From NCBI RefSeq assembly GCF_021206925.1, contig NZ_JAJPRF010000004.1, positions 1-64,000 of the forward strand: 64,000 nt of DNA, given 5' to 3'. The stretch's first letter is position 1. Every line of letters starts with the position of its first letter. Both the position numbers and the translations under genes were made by a program. Shown one piece after another: positions 51,412 to 60,747 of this stretch. This stretch comes from Rhodoflexus caldus. Its GTDB lineage: Bacteria; Bacteroidota; Bacteroidia; Cytophagales; Thermoflexibacteraceae. The notes under the pieces were generated by a model. That model saw only the letters and a program-made list of their open reading frames with translations. It did no database searches and was not told the DNA's origin.

Positions 51412-51980
51412 AAGCCATTATGGAGATTCCCGAGTTATCGGATTTTTATTTGGCAGGCGGTACGGCTTTGGCATTGCAAGAAGGGCATCGCATGTCATAT
51501 GATTTGGATTTCTTCGGCAACTGCCCTTTCACCGCGGACGAAATCATTGACTTACTAAGTCCGATTATTTCCGTGCAAATTTTGCAACAAAGTAAAAACA
51601 TACTGATTCTTGATGCACAGGGGATTAAGGTGGATTTCGTAAATTATCGGTATTCTCTAATTACCGCACCTCTGCTTACAGATAACATCCGTTTGCTTGC
51701 CAAACCAGATATAGGAGCAATGAAATTGGCAGCTATTGCAGGGCGAGGCAGAAAAAGAGATTTTACTGACATTTTCTTTCTCTTACGAACCTATTCGCTT
51801 GATGAGTTAATAACATTCTATAATCAAAAATACCCCGATGGTTCAGAAATGATGGTGGCAAGAAGCCTAAGCTATTTTGATGATGCCGATACCGATGAAG
51901 ATTTGATATTATTACAACAAGTAACATGGGAAGCCGTCAAACAGGAAATTTTGTCGCAAGTCAAAAAACGCTACCGTTAA
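51366..51980 (+). CDS. AbiEii/AbiGii-family nucleotidyltransferase (type IV toxin-like)
   Basis: A 204-residue protein with the nucleotidyltransferase core: LAGGTALALQEGHRMSYDLDFFG (GG-x-A then D-x-D for metal binding, about residues 30-51). KPDIGAMKLAAIAGRGRKRDFTDIFFLL matches the C-terminal part of AbiEii/AbiGii toxins (PF08843-like). In the AbiE systems this protein blocks growth unless antagonised by AbiEi. Here the upstream partner is a DUF6922 protein rather than AbiEi. The start overlaps the preceding gene. Confidence 0.82.
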   Translation: MLHYATIRPETLGLLKAIMEIPELSDFYLAGGTALALQEGHRMSYDLDFFGNCPFTADEIIDLLSPIISVQILQQSKNILILDAQGIKVDFVNYRYSLITAPLLTDNIRLLAKPDIGAMKLAAIAGRGRKRDFTDIFFLLRTYSLDELITFYNQKYPDGSEMMVARSLSYFDDADTDEDLILLQQVTWEAVKQEILSQVKKRYR

Positions 51981-51998
51981 ATACCAATTTACGCTAAT

Positions 51999-52017
51999 CC
52001 CCAACCGCATGGAACTG
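51999..52017 (+). repeat. Direct repeat, right copy, at the MFS gene start
   Basis: CCCCAACCGCATGGAACTG, 18 of 19 identical to 51117-51135. The ATG within it is the start of the MFS transporter gene (MELNRPH). The two copies are 882 bases apart and enclose the DUF6922/AbiEii module. Confidence 0.85.
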
Positions 52018-53310
52018 AACCGGCCGCACACCATCCGCGCATGGTGCTTTTTTGATTGGGCAAACTCTGCCTATTCGTTGGTTATTACTACCGCTGTTTT
52101 TCCGCTGTATTACAGTGCCGTAACCGAAAGCGCTTTCGGCGGTCGCACGGTGCGGTTTTTCGGCACAGAGGCAGACAAAGGCGCGCTATATTCCTATGCC
52201 ATTGCTTTTTCGTTCCTGCTGATTGCGGCGCTTTCGCCCGTGCTTTCGGGCATTGCCGACTACGGCGGCTCAAAAAAGCAATTCATGCGTTTTTTTACTG
52301 TGCTTGGCGCGGTTGCCTGCCTTTCGCTGTTCTTTTTTACGGGCAGCAATATAGAATTAGGCATTATTGCTTCGGTGCTGGCAAGCATCGGCTATGCGGG
52401 GGCTTTGGTGTTTTACAACGCTTTTTTGCCCGAAATAGCCACCGCCGACCAATTCGACCGCATCAGTGCCAAGGGCTTTTCCTACGGCTACTTGGGCAGC
52501 GTGCTGCTGCTGATTGTCATTTTGGCAATGATACAACAGCCCGCGTGGTTCGGCTTGCCCGATGCAGGCATTGCCACGCGCATTGCTTTTGTGATGGTCG
52601 GGCTTTGGTGGATAGGCTTTTCGCAAATCACCTTCAACGGCTTGCAAGAGCGCAAAGGGCACACCTTCCATTCCGACCTCTTGGCGCGAGGGTTCAAAGA
52701 ATTGAAAAAAGTATGGAAAAGTTTGCAGCACCACCGCCATACGCGCATTTTTCTGGTTGCATTTTTCCTTTACAACACAGGCGTACAAACCACCATTTAC
52801 TTGGCAAGCCTCTTTGGCAGCGATGAACTCAAATTGGAAACGGGGCAACTCATTGCCACCATTTTGCTCTTGCAAGTAGTAGCCATTGCAGGCGCAACGC
52901 TTTTTGCAAGGCTATCCGATGCCAAAGGCAACCGCTTTGCCCTAAGCGTCATTCTCATAATTTGGGTATCTGTTTGCATAGCCGCTTATTTTGTTTACGA
53001 TGCTATGGGCTTTTACATATTGGCAGGCGGTGTAGGCATGGTCATGGGCGGGGTGCAGTCGCTTTCGCGGGCTACTTACAGCAAGCTCATCCCCGAACAT
53101 ACGCACGATACCGCCTCTTTTTTCAGTTTCTATGATGTCTTGGACAAGTGCTCCACTGTTTTGGGAACAATGGTTTACGGCATCATCATCCAACTTTCGG
53201 GCGGCTCTATGCGCAACAGTGCTATTGCACTTTCCATCTTCTTTATGGCAGGGCTGATGGTATTGCAACAAGTCAAAATTCCGAAGGCACACGCGCAGAT
53301 AGCGGCATAA
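52009..53310 (+). CDS. MFS transporter of the UMF1/Atg22-like family
   Basis: A 433-residue protein with 12 predicted membrane helices. The start RAWCFFDWANSAYSLVI and FYNAFLPEIA are signatures of the UMF1 (Atg22-like) group. The substrate is unknown for bacterial members; the yeast relative exports amino acids from vacuoles. It begins inside a direct repeat shared with the DUF6922 gene. Confidence 0.82.
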   Translation: MELNRPHTIRAWCFFDWANSAYSLVITTAVFPLYYSAVTESAFGGRTVRFFGTEADKGALYSYAIAFSFLLIAALSPVLSGIADYGGSKKQFMRFFTVLGAVACLSLFFFTGSNIELGIIASVLASIGYAGALVFYNAFLPEIATADQFDRISAKGFSYGYLGSVLLLIVILAMIQQPAWFGLPDAGIATRIAFVMVGLWWIGFSQITFNGLQERKGHTFHSDLLARGFKELKKVWKSLQHHRHTRIFLVAFFLYNTGVQTTIYLASLFGSDELKLETGQLIATILLLQVVAIAGATLFARLSDAKGNRFALSVILIIWVSVCIAAYFVYDAMGFYILAGGVGMVMGGVQSLSRATYSKLIPEHTHDTASFFSFYDVLDKCSTVLGTMVYGIIIQLSGGSMRNSAIALSIFFMAGLMVLQQVKIPKAHAQIAA

Positions 53311-53340
53311 TTGCACGATGTTTGCCTAAGGATAAATTTA

Positions 53341-53374
53341 CAAACCTGACAGTTTTGAAAACCTGTCAGGTTTG
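53341..53374. repeat. Free-standing hairpin related to the dispersed repeat
   Basis: CAAACCTGACAG (53341-53352) and CTGTCAGGTTTG (53363-53374) form a 12-bp stem around a 10-base loop. The stem equals that of repeat copies A and B, but the rest of the repeat is missing. It lies between the MFS stop and the MORN gene and might terminate the former. Confidence 0.7.
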
Positions 53375-53398
53375 ATAGCAACAAAGCAAACTAATGCT

Positions 53399-54040
53399 AT
53401 GCAAAAAAACAGACTCATCACAATCTTTCTCTGCCTTTTTTGGGTAGGTATTGCCTTTGCACAGGAGGAAGTAACCGAAACTTATCCCGATTTTGTTACC
53501 CCAAAAGCCAAAGGGCAACTGCTCAACGGGAAAAAGTACGGCTATTGGTATTTTTATCATCCCAACGGCAACATGAGTGCCATAGAAACCTATCGGGACG
53601 GCGTACTGAACGGCATCGCCAAATATTATGACCTCAACGGAGAATTGGAGCGCAAGGAAAATTGGCGCGACGGCATCCAGACCGATTCGGCCGTTTTCTA
53701 CTACCCGGGGCAGCGCATCCGCAAACACGGCATTTTCAAAGACGGCATGTACGAGGGTGTATGGATACACTACAACCCCGATGGCTCATTGCGGCAGCGC
53801 GGCGCATACAAACAAGGGCTGCCCCACGGCGACTGGGAAATTTACAACGAAAAAGGGCAACTCATTCAGGCAGGCGCTTACGTGAACGGCAAAGAAGAGG
53901 GGCTTTGGAAATTCTATTACCCCGACGGCAAGTTGGAATACGAAGGGCACTTTTCCCAAGGACAAAAAACCGGAGAGTGGTTTCGCTACACACCCTCCGG
54001 CAAGAAAAAACCTTACAACTACAAGAAAGAAACACAATAG
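53399..54040 (+). CDS. Secreted MORN/YwqK-repeat protein
   Basis: A 213-residue protein: signal peptide (IFLCLFWVGIAFAQ), then six or seven YwqK/MORN variant repeats (GYWYFYHPNGNMSAIETY, GDWEIYNEKGQLIQAGAY, GLWKFYYPDGKLEYEGHF) through the C-terminus. These are common outer-surface or periplasmic proteins in Bacteroidota; function unknown. The ATG at 53399 starts the signal peptide; an upstream TTG lies inside the hairpin. Confidence 0.78.
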   Translation: MQKNRLITIFLCLFWVGIAFAQEEVTETYPDFVTPKAKGQLLNGKKYGYWYFYHPNGNMSAIETYRDGVLNGIAKYYDLNGELERKENWRDGIQTDSAVFYYPGQRIRKHGIFKDGMYEGVWIHYNPDGSLRQRGAYKQGLPHGDWEIYNEKGQLIQAGAYVNGKEEGLWKFYYPDGKLEYEGHFSQGQKTGEWFRYTPSGKKKPYNYKKETQ

Positions 54041-54076
54041 AAAACAACCTCTGAAAGGCAGCAACAATACAACGCC

Positions 54077-54424
54077 TTATATAAGACGATTGTTTTCGTC
54101 GGGGAATACGAGCGCAGGCTTAAAATTGGCAGCCTCTTTGGCATCCATCATCGCGTAGGCAATAATAATGATGATGTCGCCGACTTGTACGCGGCGTGCT
54201 GCCGCTCCATTGAGGCAAATCACTCCCGAGCCGCGCTCCCCCGGAATGGTGTAAGTTTCAAACCGTTCCCCGTTGTTATTATTCACCACCTGCACTTTTT
54301 CGCCCGGAATCAGATTGGCAGCATCCAACAAATCTTGGTCTATGGTAATGCTGCCTACATAGTTCAACTCTGCCTGCGTTACCTTAACGCGGTGTATTTT
54401 GGATTTTAAAACGTGGATAAACAT
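54077..54424 (-). CDS. panD: Aspartate 1-decarboxylase proenzyme
   Basis: Makes beta-alanine from aspartate for pantothenate. The 115-residue precursor is self-cleaved between Gly24 and Ser25 (YVGSITID), giving the pyruvoyl cofactor on Ser25. Other conserved segments: [17 protein letters not shown] and [25 protein letters not shown]. Located downstream of panC, 91 bases apart, in the same orientation. Confidence 0.96.
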   Translation of the reverse strand: MFIHVLKSKIHRVKVTQAELNYVGSITIDQDLLDAANLIPGEKVQVVNNNNGERFETYTIPGERGSGVICLNGAAARRVQVGDIIIIIAYAMMDAKEAANFKPALVFPDENNRLI

Positions 54425-54515
54425 GTGAATATCGGCTCACTGTTAAAAGGTGTCAGAAATACGAATGAAGTTGCCGTTAGTTTGGCCGCCGCAAAGCTAA
54501 ACCAATCCCGTCGGA

Positions 54516-55358
54516 TTACATGCGGAACACCACATTGTCTATGAGCCGCACCCCGTCCAGAAAAGCAGCGATGCAGAGGGCATATTCCATACCTGCCTGC
54601 GGCGATTGTACACTTGCCAGCGTTTCCGTATCGGCCAGCGTCAAATATTCAACGCTGAAAATGCCCGTTTCGTTTAACCGCCGCGTAATTTCACTGCAAA
54701 CCATTTGCGGATTTTCGCCTTGGGTAATTCTTTGTTGTGCCTCCGTAAGCGCACGATAAAGCGCAGGTGCTTGCAGGCGCGCCTCCGCACTTAGTCGCAC
54801 GTTGCGGGAAGACATCGCCAGTCCGTCGGCTTCGCGCACAACAGGGCAGCACACCAACTGCACAGGGAACGACAGGTCTGCTACTAATCGCTTGATAATC
54901 AAAAACTGTTGCAGGTCTTTCTGCCCGAAATAGGCGCGGTCGGGCTGCACCATGTGGAACAACTTGCTAACCACTAATCCCACGCCGTTGAAGTGCCCCG
55001 GGCGGTGCGAACCTTCCATCACCTCTTCCAGATTGCCGAAATTGAGCTGCATTTGCGGAGCAGCAGGGTATATTTCAGCCTCATCGGGCATAAAAACCAC
55101 ATCACAACCTGCCGCAGCCAGCATAGCCAAATCCTGCTCCGGCGTGCGCGGATAGCGCTTCAGGTCGTCTGCATTGTTAAACTGTGTCGGATTGACAAAA
55201 ATGCTGCAAACCACCAGCGGGTTTTCCGATTTAGCTTTTTCAATCAACGAAATATGACCGTTATGCAAAGCACCCATTGTCGGAACAAACCCAACAGACA
55301 ACAGACGGTTCTCACGGCGCCATTCTATCAGGTCAGCAGCATGTCGGAATAATTTCAT
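54516..55358 (-). CDS. panC: Pantothenate synthetase
   Basis: Joins pantoate and beta-alanine with ATP. The 280-residue protein has FVPTMGALHNGHISLIEKAK (HNGH at 32-35), VSIFVNPTQFNN-like (CSIFVNPTQFNNADD), YFGQKDLQQFLIIKRLV and the MSSRN motif. It precedes panD, so beta-alanine and pantothenate synthesis are linked; panB is not in the window. Confidence 0.97.
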   Translation of the reverse strand: MKLFRHAADLIEWRRENRLLSVGFVPTMGALHNGHISLIEKAKSENPLVVCSIFVNPTQFNNADDLKRYPRTPEQDLAMLAAAGCDVVFMPDEAEIYPAAPQMQLNFGNLEEVMEGSHRPGHFNGVGLVVSKLFHMVQPDRAYFGQKDLQQFLIIKRLVADLSFPVQLVCCPVVREADGLAMSSRNVRLSAEARLQAPALYRALTEAQQRITQGENPQMVCSEITRRLNETGIFSVEYLTLADTETLASVQSPQAGMEYALCIAAFLDGVRLIDNVVFRM

Positions 55359-55492
55359 GTAAGAAAGTTGTCAGAAACAAGCGTTTTTTATTTTTGAAAA
55401 AATTGTACTTTTCGGAAGGCAATAAATGGGGTAATTAGGCTGCAATAATACGATAACAAAATGATTTGTGTGAGTTTTAAATTAATTTTTTG

Positions 55493-55500
55493 TAATTTTG
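55493..55500 (+). promoter_or_regulatory. Candidate -7 element of the starch-synthase-like gene
   Basis: TAATTTTG, exact TAnnTTTG, about 35 bases before the ATG at 55536. A TTTG lies 24 bases upstream, a little too far for the consensus. Confidence 0.45.
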
Positions 55501-55535
55501 CAGTAGAATAACATTCACAAAACCCGCCTTTCGCT

Positions 55536-56360
55536 ATGTCAAAAATTAAAATCCTGTATGTATCCAGCGAAATTTATCCGTTTTTAAAAACCTCTGCTGT
55601 TTCAGACTATGTGCGAAAACTACCCCAAGCCATGCATGACAGGGGAATGGAAATCAGGATTTTAGTGCCGCGTTTCGGCTTAATTAATGAACGAAAAAAT
55701 CGTCTGCATGAGGTAGTACGCCTTTCGGGTATTAATATAGCTGTCGGCGATGAGGAAAAACCGCTCATTATTAAAGTAGCTTCTGTACCTAATGCCAAGT
55801 TACAGGTCTATTTTATCGACAATGAGGATTATTTCCAGCGTAAGCATGTTTTTACCGATAAAGACAACCGATTCTATGCCGACAACGACGAACGTGCCGT
55901 ATTTTTCTGCAAAGGCGTGATTGAAACAGTCAAAAAATTAGGATGGGCACCCGACATTGTTCACTGCAACGACTGGATGACCAGCCTGATTCCGCTGTAT
56001 CTGAAAACCACCTATCGCAACGACCCGATGTTCAAAGATGCCAAAACCGTATTTACGGTATATGACAGCAAATTTGACCATCAGTTCGATGAATCGCTGG
56101 TAGGCAAAGTAAAAATGCTGGATATTGACGACGATGCACTGCAAAGCCTGCGTCCTTTCGATTATTCAGGTTTTATTCGCATAGGAGCGCGTTATTCCGA
56201 TTCTGTGGTGAAGGCAGACCCCAACGCAGCACACGTAGTGCCTGACTTGGAATCACTTTCGGGTAAACCCGTACCAACCATTGAAGAAACAGCCGAGTCA
56301 TTCACGGACGATTATTACAGCATCTATCATGAGCTTTTAAATTGCTCATCTGCCAATTGA
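55536..56360 (+). CDS. Truncated glycogen/starch-synthase-like protein (GT5 N-terminal domain only)
   Basis: A 274-residue protein equivalent to the N-terminal Rossmann domain of glycogen synthase: KILYVSSEIYPFLKTSAVSDYVRKLP, then DIVHCNDWMTSLIPLYL and TVFTVYDSKFD. The GT5 ADP-glucose motif KTGG is KTSA here (residues 18-21), and the whole C-terminal domain is missing, so it is unlikely to make glycogen. It sits between panC and a DUF4270 lipoprotein, an order I recall from other Bacteroidota. Role unknown. Confidence 0.8.
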   Translation: MSKIKILYVSSEIYPFLKTSAVSDYVRKLPQAMHDRGMEIRILVPRFGLINERKNRLHEVVRLSGINIAVGDEEKPLIIKVASVPNAKLQVYFIDNEDYFQRKHVFTDKDNRFYADNDERAVFFCKGVIETVKKLGWAPDIVHCNDWMTSLIPLYLKTTYRNDPMFKDAKTVFTVYDSKFDHQFDESLVGKVKMLDIDDDALQSLRPFDYSGFIRIGARYSDSVVKADPNAAHVVPDLESLSGKPVPTIEETAESFTDDYYSIYHELLNCSSAN

Positions 56361-56371
56361 TTATATCTTTG
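56342..56371 (+). promoter_or_regulatory. Promoter of the DUF4270 lipoprotein gene
   Basis: TTG (56342-56344), 19 bases, TATCTTTG (56364-56371): consensus Bacteroidota promoter, 37 bases ahead of the ATG at 56409. It overlaps the end of the preceding gene. Confidence 0.68.
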
Positions 56372-56408
56372 CAGGCATTTTTAACAATACATCATCGTCA
56401 TCATACGT

Positions 56409-57773
56409 ATGCTATCCCTTCTAAAGCGGTGGGGGGTATTGATTGTTGTTGCACTCGGCATATTGACTGCCTGCGACGATAGCTTTGACCTTACACTGGA
56501 TATCCGACAAACTGAACTTATTAATACGCTATATACTGACACGCTTACTTTACGTACCAATGTGCAGTACTTAGATTCTATCCAGACCAACAATTTTATT
56601 CTGGTAGGAAGCGCAGCGGATGCAGAAGTAGGCACTCTGCGCGCCGAATCATTTTTTAAAGTATTGCTCCCGCGCGATACGCTCCGTTTTACGGTAGCGG
56701 GCAACAATACCGTTATATTTGATTCGCTGGTGCTCATTTTAGACTACAATTATCAGTACGGCGATACAACAGTGGCTCAAACAATTGTTGTTAATCGCCT
56801 GACTGCATCGCCTGATACAGCCCGCAACTACTATTCATTTGAGCGTATGCCTTTTGGCGAAGAGTTGGGCAGATTTACCTATCGCTTGCCTCGCAACCGC
56901 GCCTCTATGCGTATCAGGATGAGCGATGCGTTTGCCCGCGACCTTATCAGTAAAGAAGGCCGCCCCGAGTTGCTGAACCAGACCAATTTTGAGCAGTATT
57001 TTAAAGGCCTGCGCATTGCAGCCGAAGGGCCTGACAACGCTGCCATCTTTGGTTTTGACCTGATTCAGTCCCGCATGTCGCTGTTTTATCGCAATGATGC
57101 AGCCGATACGGTCTCCAAATCGCACAGTTTCTATTTTTATAACCCTGCGCGGGATGCACTCAATCAGATTATCCTGCGCGACGGCAGTGCATTTGCACGC
57201 CTGAATGCCGATTTCAGCAAGGGCAGATTGTTTGCCAATCTTCCCGCAAGACGCAGCATCCCCACCCAGCAAGTCGGCAACTTTGGATACGTACACAGCG
57301 GCATGGGGATTGCCACCCGCATTGAGATACCGCATTTGCAGGCACTGCAAAAACCCAACAAACGCATTTTGATTAATCGGGCATTGCTTTCTTTCAATCC
57401 TTCAGCCCGCAACTTTGAGGCTGCCGGCAAGGTTAATGCCCCGCCGCCGGCAACTGTGCTGCTCGGTATTTCAGACCGCAACGGCAGAATTGTACGCAAT
57501 GCCTCGGGCTTACCGATTTTTGTACCGGACGAAAGAAACCCCAATGTGCGCATGGAAAGAAATTATGTAGAAGCGGGGCGCACCTATCCCGACTTGGATA
57601 TTACGACTTATGTTCAGCGACTGCTGGACGGGAAAACGCCTAACAACGGAATGCTGCTGATGAGTCTGCTGAACACCGCGCCCGGCAACCTGTTAATAGT
57701 AGGCGACCAAAACGCCGTTGTTCCGGCCGAGCGTATGCAATTGAAACTTTTTTATACGGAACTCTCGCAGTAG
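56409..57773 (+). CDS. DUF4270-family lipoprotein
   Basis: A 454-residue lipoprotein: N-terminal signal with lipobox LTACDD (Cys22), then a mostly beta-strand protein with DTLTLRTNVQYLDSI, LVGSAADAEVG and a C-terminal ITTYVQRLLDG, all characteristic of DUF4270. The function is unknown; the family is restricted to Bacteroidota. It may act at the cell surface with the preceding starch-synthase-like gene. It is expressed from its own promoter and lies 47 bases ahead of queA. Confidence 0.85.
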   Translation: MLSLLKRWGVLIVVALGILTACDDSFDLTLDIRQTELINTLYTDTLTLRTNVQYLDSIQTNNFILVGSAADAEVGTLRAESFFKVLLPRDTLRFTVAGNNTVIFDSLVLILDYNYQYGDTTVAQTIVVNRLTASPDTARNYYSFERMPFGEELGRFTYRLPRNRASMRIRMSDAFARDLISKEGRPELLNQTNFEQYFKGLRIAAEGPDNAAIFGFDLIQSRMSLFYRNDAADTVSKSHSFYFYNPARDALNQIILRDGSAFARLNADFSKGRLFANLPARRSIPTQQVGNFGYVHSGMGIATRIEIPHLQALQKPNKRILINRALLSFNPSARNFEAAGKVNAPPPATVLLGISDRNGRIVRNASGLPIFVPDERNPNVRMERNYVEAGRTYPDLDITTYVQRLLDGKTPNNGMLLMSLLNTAPGNLLIVGDQNAVVPAERMQLKLFYTELSQ

Positions 57774-57820
57774 CGATTCTATTTTTAAGTAAACCAGAGA
57801 CAACAAAAAGCCCTTGACAT

Positions 57821-58867
57821 ATGAAATTATCCGCCTTTAAATTTGACTTGCCAGATGATGCCATAGCCAAATATCCGGCAGCTAACCGTGATGAATCGCG
57901 GCTTATGGTTGTACATCGCAAAACCGGACAAATTGAGCACAAAATATTCAAAGACATTATTGAGTATTTTGAAGAAGGCGACGTTATGGTAATGAATAAT
58001 ACCAAGGTTTTTCCTGCACGCCTGTATGGCAACAAAGAAAAAACCGGAGCTAAAATTGAAGTATTTCTGCTCCGCGAACTCAACCCCGATGCCCATTTAT
58101 GGGATGTGCTGGTAGACCCTGCCCGAAAAATCCGTGTAGGCAACAAATTGTATTTTGGCGACGGCGAGCTTGTGGCAGAAGTGATAGATAATACCACTTC
58201 GCGCGGTCGTACCATTCGCTTCTTGTTCGACGGCTCTACCGAAGATTTCTATAAAGCTATTAACGAACTTGGCGAAATGCCCATCCCCCGCGATATAGGG
58301 CGACCCAATGAGAGCATTGATAATGAACGGTTCCAGACCATTTTTGCCGAGCATATCGGTGCGGTGGCTGCTCCCACTGCCGGCTTGCACTTCACCCCGC
58401 AACTGATTCGCCGTTTGCAACTGAAAGGAGTAAATATTGAACCAATAACATTACATGTCGGTTTAGGTACTTTCCGTGAAGTAGACGTGGAAGACCTGAC
58501 CAAACACAAAACCGACTCGGAACAATACGAGGTCAGCGAACATACCGCTCAGGTTGTAAACGAAGCTTTAGATAACCGTCATAAAGTTTGCGCCATTGGC
58601 ACTACCTCCATGCGGGCGTTAGAAACTTCGGTTTCTGCGGGGGGTAGGCTCAAGCCCAGCAAAGGATGGACTGATAAGTTTATTTTCCCGCCTTACGATT
58701 TTAAAATCTGCTCGGCGCTTGTTACCAACTTCCACAAACCGATGTCCACCCTCCTGATGATGACTTGCGCATTTGGCGGGTATGACCTTATTATGAGTGC
58801 ATATGAAACTGCCATTAAAGAACGGTACCGCTTTTTCACGTATGGTGATGCCATGTTGATTATTTAG
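57821..58867 (+). CDS. queA: S-adenosylmethionine:tRNA ribosyltransferase-isomerase
   Basis: Transfers and isomerises the ribosyl group of SAM onto preQ1-tRNA in queuosine synthesis. The 348-residue protein has [29 protein letters not shown] and [12 protein letters not shown] as in the family, and the C-terminal [21 protein letters not shown]. Length is typical. No other queuosine gene is adjacent; the PTPS/QueD-like gene is 23 kb away. Confidence 0.97.
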   Translation: MKLSAFKFDLPDDAIAKYPAANRDESRLMVVHRKTGQIEHKIFKDIIEYFEEGDVMVMNNTKVFPARLYGNKEKTGAKIEVFLLRELNPDAHLWDVLVDPARKIRVGNKLYFGDGELVAEVIDNTTSRGRTIRFLFDGSTEDFYKAINELGEMPIPRDIGRPNESIDNERFQTIFAEHIGAVAAPTAGLHFTPQLIRRLQLKGVNIEPITLHVGLGTFREVDVEDLTKHKTDSEQYEVSEHTAQVVNEALDNRHKVCAIGTTSMRALETSVSAGGRLKPSKGWTDKFIFPPYDFKICSALVTNFHKPMSTLLMMTCAFGGYDLIMSAYETAIKERYRFFTYGDAMLII

Positions 58868-58935
58868 AAAAAAATTGCAACTTTACATACAGATATTACG
58901 TATCAACTACGGTTATTAACTAAACTACATTTTTT

Positions 58936-59262
58936 ATGCGCAAATTAGAAAGCAATTTGTTAGCGTTGATGGCAGGTGTTGCCATCGGTGCATTGGCAGG
59001 CGTACTGTTGGCTCCTGATAAAGGTGAAAAAACGCGCGAGCGTATTGCAGACGGCTCTGCTCGTTTACGCAGAGACATGGAAGATAAGGCTTCTGAACTG
59101 AAAAGAGATATTGCACGCAAATCTGCCGAATTGAAAAAGGAACTGGACGAACAACTGGAAGTAAGCAAAACCAAACTTACCAAATTTGCCGAAGGACTGG
59201 TTGTGAGCGCCAAAGAAACACTGGCGAACGGAAAGAAAGCAGAAATTACGGATAAAGCCTAA
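58936..59262 (+). CDS. YtxH-domain protein
   Basis: A 108-residue protein with an N-terminal membrane segment (about 8-28, AGVAIGALAGVLLAPDKG) and the YtxH pattern LLAPDKGEKTRERI followed by a long amphipathic coiled coil (ASELKRDIARKSAELKKELDEQL). These proteins are general stress-related in Gram-positive bacteria; in this lineage the role is unknown. A hairpin terminator follows. Confidence 0.8.
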   Translation: MRKLESNLLALMAGVAIGALAGVLLAPDKGEKTRERIADGSARLRRDMEDKASELKRDIARKSAELKKELDEQLEVSKTKLTKFAEGLVVSAKETLANGKKAEITDKA

Positions 59263-59283
59263 TCCTTACCAAACCCTTACACG

Positions 59284-59318
59284 TAAGCCTCGGGAATATT
59301 CGTTACTCCCGAGGCTTA
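59284..59318 (+). terminator. Terminator after the YtxH gene
   Basis: TAAGCCTCGGGA (59284-59295) and TCCCGAGGCTTA (59307-59318) form a 12-bp stem with an 11-base loop; followed by a weak T-rich stretch (TTCATTTG). Confidence 0.75.
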
Positions 59319-59378
59319 TTCATTTGAAAAACAGCCGCTGATTGTTTTATATTGTGTATCAAATGAAAACAAACAGCG

Positions 59379-60707
59379 ATGACACTACATAAAAACAAAC
59401 CGATGCTCAGTTTCTTTCAGATATGGAACATGAGTTTCGGTTTCTTGGGCATTCAGTTCGGATGGGCACTTCAAATGGCTAATATGAGTGCCATTTACGA
59501 GTATTTGGGCGCAGAACCGGAAAATATTCCGATGTTGTGGCTTGCCGCACCGCTTACCGGGCTCATTGTACAACCCATTATTGGCTACCTTTCCGACCGC
59601 ACATGGACTTCGTTGGGGCGGCGTAAACCTTATTTCCTGACAGGTGCTATCCTTTCCTCCATTGCGTTGGTGCTGATGCCCAATTCCTCTGCGCTGTGGA
59701 TGGCCGCTGGTCTGCTGTGGATTCTGGACGCTTCTATCAACATCAGCATGGAGCCTTTTCGGGCATTTGTGGCCGATATGCTGCCGCGCGAGCAACAGAC
59801 CAAAGGCTATGCCATGCAAAGTTTCTTCATTGGTTTAGGGGCGGTGGTTGCCTCTGCCCTGCCTTGGATGCTTGAAAACTGGTTCCATATTTCGGGTAGC
59901 CATGCCGCAGGCACTATCCCTTTCACTGTCCGATTGTCGTTTTATTTAGGAGCGGGGGCTTTCTTCTTTGCCGTTATCTACACCATTGTTACCACCAAAG
60001 AATACCCGCCTGACAACATGGCAGCATTTGAGGCGCAGAAAGCGGCAAGCAGCGGCTTCCTCAACGGTGCAAAAGAAATTTTTGAAAACATCTTCCATAT
60101 GCCCAAGGTGATGCGCCAATTGGCATTGGTGCAATTTTTTACATGGCCGGGGCTTTTTCTGATGTGGTTCTATTTTTCGGTTGCCGTTGCCCGCAACATA
60201 TTCGGCGCAACCGATACCCAATCGCCGCAATATGCCGAAGGTGTAGCTTGGGCAGGTATCTGTTTTGCTTTTTATTCATTGATTACCTTTCTGTTCTCCC
60301 CACTTTTGCCACTCATTGCCGACCGCATCGGGCGTAAACTCACCCACAGTATTTGTTTATTTATCGGTGCTGCGGGGCTTTGGTATGTAAGCCTTGCAAG
60401 TAACAAATATGAGCTCCTGATTTCTATGACAGGCGTGGGTATTGCATGGGCGAGCATCCTCTCTATGCCCTATGCCATGCTGGTACGCCACCTGCCTCAG
60501 GAAAAAATGGGCATTTATATGGGAATTTTTAACTTCTTTATTGTACTACCGGAAATCATTGCTTCGTTATTCTTTGGGAAGGTGATGGAAACATGGCTAA
60601 ACAATGACCGACTGGCAGCCGTTATGTTAGGGGGAGTGCTTATTAGCATTGCTGCTCTCATCACGCTGTTCGTTAATGATACCAACCCGAAAACTGCTGA
60701 TTCATAG
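59379..60707 (+). CDS. MFS transporter of the SLC45/GPH-like sugar transporter group
   Basis: A 442-residue protein with 12 predicted membrane helices. NMSFGFLGIQFGWALQMAN and the loop LSDRTWTSLGRRKPY between TM2 and TM3 are typical of SLC45-like (sucrose/maltose) transporters, as is FRAFVADMLP. Substrate probably a sugar, by family only. A terminator precedes it; the following gene overlaps only as a frame, its real start being 40 bases beyond the stop. Confidence 0.82.
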   Translation: MTLHKNKPMLSFFQIWNMSFGFLGIQFGWALQMANMSAIYEYLGAEPENIPMLWLAAPLTGLIVQPIIGYLSDRTWTSLGRRKPYFLTGAILSSIALVLMPNSSALWMAAGLLWILDASINISMEPFRAFVADMLPREQQTKGYAMQSFFIGLGAVVASALPWMLENWFHISGSHAAGTIPFTVRLSFYLGAGAFFFAVIYTIVTTKEYPPDNMAAFEAQKAASSGFLNGAKEIFENIFHMPKVMRQLALVQFFTWPGLFLMWFYFSVAVARNIFGATDTQSPQYAEGVAWAGICFAFYSLITFLFSPLLPLIADRIGRKLTHSICLFIGAAGLWYVSLASNKYELLISMTGVGIAWASILSMPYAMLVRHLPQEKMGIYMGIFNFFIVLPEIIASLFFGKVMETWLNNDRLAAVMLGGVLISIAALITLFVNDTNPKTADS

Positions 60708-60747
60708 GCACAATAATTGCGATAAAGAAGCTAAAGTTTTGATTGCT

